32,728 bases of DNA from Bacillota bacterium (GTDB taxonomy: Bacteria; Bacillota; Bacilli; Paenibacillales; NBRC-103111), in NCBI GenBank assembly GCA_023386955.1, contig JAEWIS010000027.1, forward strand, positions 1-32,728, written 5' to 3'. Each line of letters starts with the position of its first letter. Positions within the stretch are counted from its first letter, which is position 1. The position numbers were made by a program, and so were the translations under genes. Shown in pieces: positions 1 to 7,573 of the stretch. The notes under the pieces are model-generated. The model had not been told where the DNA came from and searched no databases. It saw only the letters and a list, made by a program, of their open reading frames with translations.

Positions 1-340
<340 letters not shown>

Positions 341-572
341 AAAATGCCCCACAAAGTGAAGCAAAGGCTTCGTAGAGTACGCAGGTACTTTGCGGGGACC
401 CCGGGAAACCGGGAACTTCACAAGGGCGGTAAGATATATGATTTAAGAGGTTTCGGTGACCTCGTTTCGCATCCGGTTTTTAGGGAATAAGCTTATGACG
501 AGTCTGACAAGTGCGGATTCCGAGTGGGCGAAACGGTTCTTGGCGGTATCGTTCCTGATTTTACATAACGAC
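341..572 (+). other. 23S-5S internal transcribed spacer
   Basis: This spacer of about 230 bp carries no tRNA gene. Just after the 23S end, CCCCACAAAGT (347-357) can pair with ACTTTGCGGGG (389-399) with one mismatch, giving a stem that encloses the small hairpin GAAGC-aaag-GCTTC. Its position fits a pre-rRNA processing stem. Further hairpin potential is seen at GAGGT/ACCTC around 447-465. The boundaries follow from the neighbouring rRNAs. Confidence 0.7.
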
Positions 573-690
573 GTTTGGTGATGATGGCGGAGGGGAACCA
601 CGCGTTCCCATCTCGAACACGACCGTTAAGCCCTCCAGCGCCGATGGTACTTGGACCGCAGGGTCCTGGGAGAGTAGGACGTTGCCAAGC
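573..690 (+). rRNA. rrf: 5S ribosomal RNA
   Basis: This is a 5S rRNA of about 118 nt. The terminal stem is formed by GTTTGG (573-578) and CCAAGC (685-690). The conserved internal segments are present: the GGAACCACGCGTTCCCATC region near 593-611, CGAACACGACCGTTAAG near 614-630, and the GCGCCGATGGTACTTGG and CCTGGGAGAGTAGGAC blocks. Ends were set by the terminal stem and can shift by one or two bases. The gene is co-oriented with the 23S and followed within 10 nt by an intrinsic terminator. Confidence 0.96.
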
Positions 691-740
691 ACGAAGAAGT
701 CTCTTTGCAAAAGCAAAGAGGCTTTTTTGTATGTTGACGT
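676..740 (+). repeat. 5S tail plus terminator, copy 1 of a direct repeat
   Basis: These 65 bp cover the last 15 nt of the 5S rRNA, the terminator and the sequence after it up to GTTGACGT. They recur at 856-920 with about four mismatches and no gaps, an offset of exactly 180 bp. Homology starts inside the 5S gene, which suggests that rRNA-operon recombination or duplication left the second copy. Confidence 0.9.
697..729 (+). terminator. rRNA operon intrinsic terminator
   Basis: CTCTTTGC (701-708), loop AAAA, and GCAAAGAG (713-720) form a perfect 8-bp stem that extends outward to about 12 pairs (697-724) and runs into a T tract at 723-728. It sits 6 nt after the 5S end, as expected for the end of an rRNA operon. 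Confidence 0.92.
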
Positions 741-855
741 CCATGGCAGTGTCTGAGCCTACATCGAAGGATATGCAGAGGAGCAGTCCCGGGGAGGCTC
801 AGACGCCGACCACCCGCGCGAAGCAGGCGCCTGCGGCGGCGGGTGTCGGTGCGGA
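741..855. other. Structured GC-rich segment between the two repeat copies
   Basis: No gene is recognised here. Two strong inverted repeats are visible. GTCTGAGCC (751-759) pairs perfectly with GGCTCAGAC (796-804). CACCCGC (811-817) pairs with GCGGGTG (839-845), extended by CCGA/TCGG outside, and encloses the perfect palindrome GCAGGCGCCTGC (823-834). It could be a remnant of degraded rRNA-operon flank or a structured transcript; the sequence alone does not decide. Confidence 0.5.
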
Positions 856-920
856 AGGACGTCGCCAAGCACGAAAAAGTCTCTTTGCACAGGCAAAGAG
901 GCTTTTTTGTATGTTGACGT
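856..920 (+). repeat. 5S tail plus terminator, copy 2 (orphan)
   Basis: This is the second copy of the 676-740 segment. It includes a 5S-like 3' tail (GGACGTCGCCAAGC) with no 5S body in front of it, and a complete hairpin CTCTTTGC-acag-GCAAAGAG (881-900) followed by TTTTTT, so it still looks like a working terminator. The two loop differences leave the stem intact. Confidence 0.88.
877..910 (+). terminator. Second intrinsic terminator within the duplicated segment
   Basis: The stem CTCTTTGC/GCAAAGAG (881-888 and 893-900) with a 4-nt loop is followed by a T tract at 903-908. It has no gene of its own directly upstream and would act as a backup terminator for the rRNA operon. Confidence 0.8.
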
Positions 921-1023
921 TTGGAAACAGAGTCCGAACCTCCTATCGAAGCAAATTTAGAGAAGTAGGCACGGCCCAAGCGGAAGCGTTGAGGTATCCG
1001 TGGCAGAGTCCGCAGCATCTGAG

Positions 1024-1208
1024 CTAACGGACCGGAGAGACGCTATTTGGCCAAAAATAAGCTTTTTTGAAATCTAAAGGACCCCAGAGCCTCTATTTAC
1101 CCGAAATGAAGCAAAAGATGCATCGGTTGAAAGAAATAAGTGCTGCTGGGTCCGTTAGAATTTCAAATCGGAGCCTAACAGGCAAATAAGGTCGCTCCAG
1201 TCCGTTAG
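1024..1208. repeat. 185-bp palindromic CTAACGG element, copy 1
   Basis: The non-coding stretch 921-1321 contains this element. Forward units beginning CTAACGG/CTAAAGG start at 1024 and 1074, exactly 50 bp apart. Reverse units ending CCGTTAG end at 1158 and 1208, again exactly 50 bp apart. Both pairs are symmetric about position 1116. Each unit continues in the form GGAC..AGAG..CTATTT in its own orientation. The same layout and total length occur at 17271-17455. A smaller CTAAC/GTTAG palindrome follows at about 1213-1232. Nothing else was recognised in 921-1321. Confidence 0.85.
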
Positions 1209-1321
1209 GATCACTAACCAGGCCGGGAGTTAGTCTGGAATGCTAAACAATCGTTAATTTTTGGTGGCGCTGATGCTAAGGGTAGAGGTCAAGATATACG
1301 GCGAGTGAGCGGGTGCATTAA

Positions 1322-2155
1322 TTATTGTACCCCATGCTTGCGGAAATCGGAGGGTGTGCGGCCGATGTGTTTGCGGAAGACCTTGGTGAAGTAAAGCGGA
1401 TCCTGGAAGCCCGCGGCAGCCGCTACGTCTGCGATGGGCAGGTCTGTGTGAGACAGGAGCCGGGAGGCTTTTTCGAGCCGGTAGAGGAGCAGGAATTGGT
1501 ATGGCGTCTGGTGCAGCTCTTCGGCGAATAACTTGGCGAAATAGCTCCGCTCCAGCCCCACATGCTTGGCCAGCGAGGAGACGGTCAAGCCTTGCATGGC
1601 ATAATGGGCTTGAATGTAAGCAAGGGCTTTGTCCAAATACCAGCTTCTGCTCAGATTGGTGCTGGTACAGGCAGGCATTTGGCCGATAAGGGAGTTTTCC
1701 ACCATGGAGGCCAAAAGCCGGTACAGGATGCCAACGGCATGGAGCTGGGAGGCGGGAGACGGGGCAGCCCCATACTCCATCAGCTCCGTAATATAGGCCT
1801 CCAGCCAATCCGGTTCGGCATGCTGGTAGATCGGATTCCCCGGGGTCAGCCCCGCCAACTCCATGTAGTGAGAGAGCCCCTCTCCCGCGAAGGCAACCCA
1901 GCTGTATGCCCAGGGGTCATCTGGATCCGCCTGATACGCACCGGGAATACCGGGGAAGAGCAAAAAGCTGTTCCCGGCTCCAAGCTGATAGCTTCTGCCC
2001 CCGCAATGGTAGGTTCCCTTGCCGCTGTGGATATAATGCAGCAAATAATGGTCCCGCATGGACGGGCCCCAGCTATGTCCCGGCGGACATGGCATTTGCC
2101 CGCAATAATGAACGGCGGTTCCTTTTGCTGGCAGGACCCGTAAGCTATGCTCCAT
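1322..2155 (-). CDS. AraC-family transcriptional regulator of sugar use
   Basis: The predicted protein has 277 aa. The N-terminal half resembles the cupin-like sensor domain of AraC-type sugar regulators (HSWGPSMRDHYLLHYI, then SGKGTYHCGG). The C-terminal roughly 100 residues form the double helix-turn-helix (LAYIQAHYAMQGLTVSSLA, then GLERSYFAKLF and a second helix pair ending at ADVAAAAGFQDPLYFTKVF). The ATG at 2155 is chosen because AAGGAGGG lies at 2163-2170 with good spacing; an in-frame ATG 45 bp upstream lacks such a site. It is divergent from the alpha-galactosidase gene, the arrangement of MsmR/RafR-like activators of alpha-galactoside genes. It probably binds the repeats at 2171-2204. 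The ligand is not shown by the sequence. Confidence 0.9.
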   Translation of the reverse strand: MEHSLRVLPAKGTAVHYCGQMPCPPGHSWGPSMRDHYLLHYIHSGKGTYHCGGRSYQLGAGNSFLLFPGIPGAYQADPDDPWAYSWVAFAGEGLSHYMELAGLTPGNPIYQHAEPDWLEAYITELMEYGAAPSPASQLHAVGILYRLLASMVENSLIGQMPACTSTNLSRSWYLDKALAYIQAHYAMQGLTVSSLAKHVGLERSYFAKLFAEELHQTPYQFLLLYRLEKASRLLSHTDLPIADVAAAAGFQDPLYFTKVFRKHIGRTPSDFRKHGVQ

Positions 2156-2170
2156 TCTCGCACCCTCCTT

Positions 2171-2213
2171 TTGCACACAAATGTACGTGGTATTCCACAC
2201 AAAAAAATATAAC
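2171..2213 (+). promoter_or_regulatory. Candidate AraC-type operator and promoter of the alpha-galactosidase gene
   Basis: TTGCACACAAAT (2171-2182) and TTCCACACAAAA (2193-2204) are direct repeats matching at 10 of 12 positions with starts 22 bp apart, about two helical turns, as is typical of AraC-type half-sites. A -10-like TATAAC follows at 2208-2213, while the expected -35 position (2185-2190, ACGTGG) is poor, which suits activator-dependent transcription. The repeats also lie in the leader of the divergent regulator gene, so autoregulation is possible. Confidence 0.5.
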
Positions 2214-2274
2214 TCTTCCCCTGCGGTGTAATCTATGATGGAGACATTAAACGTCTACAGGATGGTGCTGCAAA

Positions 2275-4128
2275 ATGATAAGCTGCCAAACGGATCCTTA
2301 CCTCATACAGCTAATAGGCGAACGTGCAGAATTTGAAATCAGCCTGGATACCGAACGTATAGGCGAGGGGCTGGAACAGGTTCATTTACATATCCGGCGG
2401 GAGGAGGCAGGAATACCTCCGCAGCTTCAACTGGTCTGGACCCATCCTGTCCGGGATATCGCCGGCTACTGGCATCCGGGTGCAGGGAGGAATAGAGGCC
2501 TGCAGGTGGATTGGGGAGAAGGGAATGCTTCACGGGGAACCTCCTCCGCTCCGGTGGGATGTTTATTCAGCGGGTCCGGACATAATCGGCTGACCTTTGC
2601 TTGGTCTGACGCACTGAATCCGGTCAGATTTCTGGCCGGGGTTCACGAAGAGACAGCGGAGCTCTATTGCTCCGTCACGCTTTTTCAGGAAGCCGCTTAT
2701 CCCCTCACCGATTACCGGGCCAGTCTGCTTCTGGATACGCGAAATTTGCATTTCACCGACAGCCTCCATTATGTGCAGGATTGGTGGCAGCAGCAATCAG
2801 GCTATTCCCCTGCAGCTGTACCCGCCGCGGCCAAACTCCCCATGTATTCCACCTGGTACAGCTTCCACCAGCAGGTAAGTCCGGAGGAGATTGAGGAGCA
2901 GTGCCGTTTGGCCAAGGAGCTGGGCTTTGGCGCTGTGATTGTAGATGACGGCTGGCAGACGGAGGATGGGGCCCGGGGATATGCCTACTGCGGCGATTGG
3001 GAAGCCAGCAGTGCCAAAATGCCGGATATGGCCGCTCATGTAAAACGGGTGCAGGGTATGGGGATGAGCTATCTGCTGTGGTATTCCGTCCCCTTCATCG
3101 GCTACCGGAGTAAAGCCTGGCAGCGCCTGCAAGATAAACTCCTCTACCGTATGGACAGTATGGGGGCAGGGGTCCTGGATCCCCGCTATCCTGAAGTGAG
3201 GGAGTACCTCACCAGCATCTATGAAAAGGCGGTTGCGGAGTGGGGACTGGACGGGCTGAAGCTGGACTTTGTTGACAACTTCAGGCTGCCTCCGGGAGAA
3301 CATCCGGCAAATGGAGATATGACCACTCCCAACGGATTGCCCGACGGCCGGGATACCGCCTCCATCCAAGAGGGAGCCCACCGCCTCCTATCGGGTGTAA
3401 CCGGACGGCTGCAAAAGCAAAAGCCCGGTATTCTCATTGAATTCCGGCAGCCGTATATGGGGCCCTTAATGCGGAAATACGGCAATATCCTCCGGGCTGC
3501 AGACTGCCCTAATGACGCGGTGGAAAACCGCATCCGGATCCTGGACCTGCGACTTCTCGCAGGCGGCACGGCAGTTCATTCCGATATGCTCATGTGGCAT
3601 CCGGAGGAAACGGCAGAGCAGGCAGCGCTGCAAATCATCAACGTGCTGTTTGCGGTTCCGCAGCTGTCGGTGCGCCTGGACCTCTTGCCGGAGCGGCATA
3701 TGGCCATGGTCCGGTATTGGATGGGCTTTTGGCTCATGCACCGGGATATTCTGTTGGAGGGACGGCTGCACCCGCGGCATCCTGAGCTGTTGTATCCGGT
3801 GGTAGAAGCCCTCCTCCAGACCAAACGGCTAACCGTGGTGTACCAGGCGGATGCAATCGCGGTAGAGACTCCCGCAGATACCGGTAATGAATCGTCTACT
3901 CACCGGAAAACCACCATCCAGGAATGGATCTTAGTCAACGGCACCTCCAAAAACCGGCTGGTCGTGGAGCTGCATCAGGAGTGGACCTCCATACAAATGG
4001 AAATAACCGATTGTACGGGAGTAGTGGCCCAACAGAAGATCGATAGTCTTTCACCAGGTCTCCATTCTCTTCCCGTACCCGCTTCCGGTACAGTCCGCAT
4101 CCAAATGCAGCCCGCCCATGAGAGCTAA
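2275..4128 (+). CDS. Alpha-galactosidase, GH36-type (clan GH-D)
   Basis: A 617-aa enzyme that should release terminal alpha-linked galactose from galacto-oligosaccharides. An N-terminal beta-sandwich part (about 1-180) precedes the TIM-barrel catalytic domain (about 188-500). Visible motifs are YSTWYSFHQ (191-199), VIVDDGWQ (221-228), LKLDF (328-332) with Asp331 as likely nucleophile, and RAADCPND (407-414) with Asp410 or Asp414 as likely acid/base. There is no signal peptide, so it should act in the cytoplasm on imported oligosaccharides. It is divergent from the AraC regulator and convergent with the sensor kinase, whose stop lies 58 bp away. The ribosome binding site before the ATG is weak. 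The exact linkage preference is not determined; removal of alpha-1,6-galactose from galactomannan fragments is inferred from the neighbouring mannanase. Confidence 0.9.
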   Translation: MISCQTDPYLIQLIGERAEFEISLDTERIGEGLEQVHLHIRREEAGIPPQLQLVWTHPVRDIAGYWHPGAGRNRGLQVDWGEGNASRGTSSAPVGCLFSGSGHNRLTFAWSDALNPVRFLAGVHEETAELYCSVTLFQEAAYPLTDYRASLLLDTRNLHFTDSLHYVQDWWQQQSGYSPAAVPAAAKLPMYSTWYSFHQQVSPEEIEEQCRLAKELGFGAVIVDDGWQTEDGARGYAYCGDWEASSAKMPDMAAHVKRVQGMGMSYLLWYSVPFIGYRSKAWQRLQDKLLYRMDSMGAGVLDPRYPEVREYLTSIYEKAVAEWGLDGLKLDFVDNFRLPPGEHPANGDMTTPNGLPDGRDTASIQEGAHRLLSGVTGRLQKQKPGILIEFRQPYMGPLMRKYGNILRAADCPNDAVENRIRILDLRLLAGGTAVHSDMLMWHPEETAEQAALQIINVLFAVPQLSVRLDLLPERHMAMVRYWMGFWLMHRDILLEGRLHPRHPELLYPVVEALLQTKRLTVVYQADAIAVETPADTGNESSTHRKTTIQEWILVNGTSKNRLVVELHQEWTSIQMEITDCTGVVAQQKIDSLSPGLHSLPVPASGTVRIQMQPAHES

Positions 4129-4186
4129 TCAGCTCTGCCCCTCAGTCCCGTTTCACTGACCTAAAATGGGCCGTCCCACCATCAGC

Positions 4187-5905
4187 CTAATTCCGGCAGG
4201 GGACAACGATTTCTACACAGGTGCCGATTCCCGGGCCGCTGGCAATACGGACTCCAAAGGACTCCCCATAATGGAGGCGAACCCGGGAATCCACATTGCG
4301 GATGCCGTAGCCGATCCGCGGCCCCTCCGGGTCAAGAATGCGGGGGATGGTGCCCGGGGACATGCCGATTCCGTTGTCAATGACCTTAAACACCACCTCA
4401 TGGCCCCGCCTCACTACCACAAGCCGGATGCCCAGGCTGCTGCCGAACCAGGCATGCTCCAGGGCATTTTCGATCATAGGCTGGAGAATCAGCTTCACTG
4501 TGGAGCAGGACAGCGCATCTGGATCAATGTCGTAATACACCTGAAGGCGGGTCCCGTGTTTGATGCATTGAATCGCCACATACGCCTTGGCATGCTCCAC
4601 CTCCTTGGCTACAGTGGTCACAATTTCTCCCCGGTTGAGGGAGAGCCGATAAAACTTGGCCAGCTCCTGCACCAGCAGTTGGAGCTTCTCCATATCCCCG
4701 AATTGGGCCAGCCTGCTGATGGAGGAGAGGGTATTATACAAGAAGTGGGGGTTAATCTGGGCCTGCAGGGATTCCAGCTCCGCTTCCTTCTTCTGGAGGT
4801 CGGCCATATAGTTTCGCTGGATCAGCTCCTCGATGTTCATCCCCATTTTGTTGAAGGCGGCGGCAATCTGGGCGAATTCGTCATTGCCCCGGAAGGTGAT
4901 CCGCCGTCCCAAATCCCCGTCCCGGAAGGCGTTTAGCGATGTGATAATTCGCCGGATCCGCCTGGTCAAATAACCGGAAACTGCCATCCCTAAAAGTGTC
5001 ATCGCCGCCACACTCACCACACAAACCATTACGGTCATACTCCGGACACGGCGGGCGCTTTCGTCGAAGAGGCTCTCCGGGATGGAGGCCTCCAGCCGCC
5101 AGCCTAGCCCGTCCAAAGGCTCCGTCAGCAGCAGCCGCTTCGTATCTGCCAAGCTGCCCTCCGGCCCGGCATCATCCGGCGCGGACTCCATCATAACCCT
5201 GCCGTCGGCATCCCGGACAGTCAATGTGCTGGACCCTCCGATATTCCGGTAATCCACCGCTTGCAGCAGATCCTTCAGCTGTACTGTCACCCGCAGAACC
5301 CCGATATGCTTCATCTGCTGGATGTCGTCAAACCGTTGGAGCAGAGAAATATTCCCGTATGGCTCATCATTCTGCACCTGCCGCCACTGGTGGTTTTCCG
5401 CGAACTCGCCGGAGAGTGCCAAGGTTTTATACCAGCCCTCCTCCTCAATCCGGCTCAAGTGAAAGATTTCATACCTTTTTTTACCCAACAGAGGGTTTAC
5501 CTCCGTATCCGAATAATACAGCTCCGGCAGGGTATCGTTCTTGAGATAGACCGAGAGGCCAATGTTGAAGGATGTGTAATTCAACAGATTTTCCAGTGTA
5601 GGCATCATGGTTTTGGTCATGGTTTCGTAGCTGTACCAGCCCTGCTCATACCGCCGGAGGGCGCTGTGAAGCGACTGGTTAAAATACAGCATATCCGTAA
5701 TCCGTTCCAGGTCTGACGTGTGGTAGTGGATATTGTCCCGGATCTGACGGAGGGTTCCCTGGAGGTTGTCCCGGGTTTTGTCCCGCATGGTCTGGACGGA
5801 GTTGGTATAGGCGAACAATCCTACAGTCAGTACGGAGATCAGGAGAAGGAGGAGATAGGAGAGCACCAGCTTGTAGCTGAAGGGCCAGTCGCGGACAGGC
5901 TTCAT
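4187..5905 (-). CDS. Sensor histidine kinase, YesM type
   Basis: A 572-aa membrane kinase with two transmembrane segments (about 12-33 and 289-312) enclosing an extracellular sensing region of roughly 255 residues, then a HAMP linker (about 312-365). The His_kinase domain has QINPHFLYN with the phospho-accepting His387. The ATP-binding domain has LQPMIENALEHA (N box) and VIDNGIGM (G1 box). The ATG at 5905 is one nt beyond the response-regulator stop and has AGGAGG 10 nt upstream; a GTG 24 bp further upstream would overlap the regulator gene and place this site inside the coding sequence. It forms a transcriptional unit with the response regulator and probably senses extracellular mannan-derived sugars or the loaded binding protein; that role is inferred from context. 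Confidence 0.92.
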   Translation of the reverse strand: MKPVRDWPFSYKLVLSYLLLLLISVLTVGLFAYTNSVQTMRDKTRDNLQGTLRQIRDNIHYHTSDLERITDMLYFNQSLHSALRRYEQGWYSYETMTKTMMPTLENLLNYTSFNIGLSVYLKNDTLPELYYSDTEVNPLLGKKRYEIFHLSRIEEEGWYKTLALSGEFAENHQWRQVQNDEPYGNISLLQRFDDIQQMKHIGVLRVTVQLKDLLQAVDYRNIGGSSTLTVRDADGRVMMESAPDDAGPEGSLADTKRLLLTEPLDGLGWRLEASIPESLFDESARRVRSMTVMVCVVSVAAMTLLGMAVSGYLTRRIRRIITSLNAFRDGDLGRRITFRGNDEFAQIAAAFNKMGMNIEELIQRNYMADLQKKEAELESLQAQINPHFLYNTLSSISRLAQFGDMEKLQLLVQELAKFYRLSLNRGEIVTTVAKEVEHAKAYVAIQCIKHGTRLQVYYDIDPDALSCSTVKLILQPMIENALEHAWFGSSLGIRLVVVRRGHEVVFKVIDNGIGMSPGTIPRILDPEGPRIGYGIRNVDSRVRLHYGESFGVRIASGPGIGTCVEIVVPCRN

Positions 5906-5906
5906 A

Positions 5907-7472
5907 TTACAGCTGCCTCCTGAAATCACCCGGGCTAAAGCCGAAATAATCCTTGAACTGTCTGCTGAAATGGGACAGATTCTTATATCCCACCCGGTGG
6001 GCTGCCTCGTATACCTTCAGCTTCGGATCCATCAGCAGCAGCTTGACCCGTTCCAGCCGTCTGGCGGTGACATAGTCCGAGAAGTAGGTGCCCGTTTCCT
6101 CATAGAATATCTGCCCGAAATGATTGGGGGAAAAGGCAAAATGGTTGGCCGCATCCCGCAGCATCAGCCCGCCCTCCAGGTTATTTTCAACATAAGCTTC
6201 AATTTCCTCCACCAGCCGCCGCTTTTTGCCCTGGCGCTTGCGGTGGAGCAGCTCGGATAGCTCAAACATACGGCGGCGCAGCCAGGATTTCATGTCCGCC
6301 AGCGTTTCGAAATGATAGAGGATATTGAGATTGCGCATCTCCAGCCCCAGCATGCCGTAGAAATCCTCATTCAGGGTATGCAGGTAGGTATCCAGCCGGG
6401 AGACGATATGCAGGAACAACTGGTAAACAGCCAGCTTCGTATCCATGGCCCCTGCCAGTACGAACAGCTCCTCGATGCAGTCGTCCACCTTCAGCAGCTC
6501 ATAGGCGGACATGGCGGTGCACAGAGACTCCAGAATATGATCCAGATTGCGGACATTGTCGGACATGACTCCCTTGCCGTCCGTGTGGCGGATCAGCCTT
6601 CCTTTGCCGAGAAACAGCTTTCTGGACAATGCCTCCTTGGCCCCGGCGCAGCTCATATGCAGAAGGGACAGATGGGAGACCATAGGCCCGATGCCGATGG
6701 TGGCCGTCACCGGTGTGGCATTCCCGATCCGGCGGATCAGCCTTTCCAGGCGCTCCTCCGTATACCCCTCTTCCAGAATGAGGGCGTGGCGGAAGGAGTC
6801 CAGCCTGCAGGATTCGATTGTCTCCTCCCGGCAGAAGCCGTCCACCTCTAACATCAGCTTTGCTTTTACATCCAGCTTCACGGACTCCTCAAACCCGTTC
6901 AGCTTCCAGCTAAGATCATCAGGCTCCAGCACCGCGGCCACAAAGCGGGAGGAGTGCCAGGAGATGCCGATGCTCTCCAGCAGCGACAGCACCTGATCCT
7001 CTCCGGCGGTTCCCTCCAGCAGGTTTAAGAGCAGCTCCTGGCGCAGATGGGATTGGGATTCGGAGAAGTATGCTTCCAGATGGGAGCGCTTCCTTTCCTC
7101 GTCCAGCTCGCTTTTTACATCGGCCAGGGCTTTATGCAGCTCCGCATTATCCACGGGCTTCAGGACATACCCGAAGGCATTCAGCGAAATAGCCTGCCGG
7201 GCATAATGAAAATCCTCATACCCGCTGACAAAAATGACCTTCAGCAGCGGCTGTTTCTCCAGGGCTCTGCGGGCCAGCTCCATGCCCGACATGATGGGCA
7301 TCTTGATATCCGACACCATAATATCCACCGTGTGGCTGTCCAGCATCTCCAACGCTTCGAAGCCGCTGGCGGCGGAGGCGCAAACCTCCATATCCAGACT
7401 GCTCCAATCCATAAAACGGGCCAAACCCTCCAAATCCAACAGCTCATCGTCTACCAGGAGCACTTTGTACAT
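5907..7472 (-). CDS. Response regulator with AraC-type DNA-binding domain, YesN type
   Basis: A 521-aa regulator. The N-terminal receiver domain has the acidic pair DDE at 8-10, the phosphorylation site Asp55 in MVSDIKMP and the conserved Lys105 in YVLKPVD. A long middle region of about 280 residues links it to a C-terminal AraC double helix-turn-helix (about 420-521; LRDAANHFAFSPNHFGQIF, then VYEAAHRVGYKNLSHFSRQF). The ATG at 7472 has GGAGG 9 nt upstream. The stop is separated from the kinase start by one nt, so the two are coexpressed. Regulators of this class generally activate adjacent transporter and glycosidase genes; the mannanase promoter near 14370 is the natural target here. Confidence 0.93.
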   Translation of the reverse strand: MYKVLLVDDELLDLEGLARFMDWSSLDMEVCASAASGFEALEMLDSHTVDIMVSDIKMPIMSGMELARRALEKQPLLKVIFVSGYEDFHYARQAISLNAFGYVLKPVDNAELHKALADVKSELDEERKRSHLEAYFSESQSHLRQELLLNLLEGTAGEDQVLSLLESIGISWHSSRFVAAVLEPDDLSWKLNGFEESVKLDVKAKLMLEVDGFCREETIESCRLDSFRHALILEEGYTEERLERLIRRIGNATPVTATIGIGPMVSHLSLLHMSCAGAKEALSRKLFLGKGRLIRHTDGKGVMSDNVRNLDHILESLCTAMSAYELLKVDDCIEELFVLAGAMDTKLAVYQLFLHIVSRLDTYLHTLNEDFYGMLGLEMRNLNILYHFETLADMKSWLRRRMFELSELLHRKRQGKKRRLVEEIEAYVENNLEGGLMLRDAANHFAFSPNHFGQIFYEETGTYFSDYVTARRLERVKLLLMDPKLKVYEAAHRVGYKNLSHFSRQFKDYFGFSPGDFRRQL

Positions 7473-7523
7473 GATCGAAACCTCCGGGCGTCAGGGATGG
7501 GAACATTCACAGGAATAGACAAA

Positions 7524-7552
7524 GGGAGTATACATGGTCACCAGTATACCCC
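7524..7552. other. Inverted repeat between binding-protein and response-regulator genes
   Basis: GTATAC (7528-7533) and GTATAC (7544-7549) flank GGTCACC, with GGG and CCC extending the stem outward, giving a hairpin of about 12 pairs in the 101-bp gap. There is no clear T tract after it on the minus strand, so it looks more like a transcript-stabilising or processing hairpin, or an operator, than a terminator. It could lower expression of the regulator pair relative to the binding protein. Confidence 0.5.
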
Positions 7553-7573
7553 ACCTTGTCGCAGGAAGCTTTA

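Noticed and set aside
575..1027. Open reading frames on both strands over 493-1027
   Set aside because: They run through the 5S rRNA and terminator hairpins and owe their similar segments to the duplicated terminator, not to protein conservation.
2245..2262. cre-like ATTAAACGTCTACA before the alpha-galactosidase gene
   Set aside because: Three mismatches to the consensus in a short sequence; not distinguishable from chance.
4119..4136. AGAGCT/AGCTCT palindrome at the alpha-galactosidase stop as terminator
   Set aside because: The stem is short and no T tract follows on either strand.
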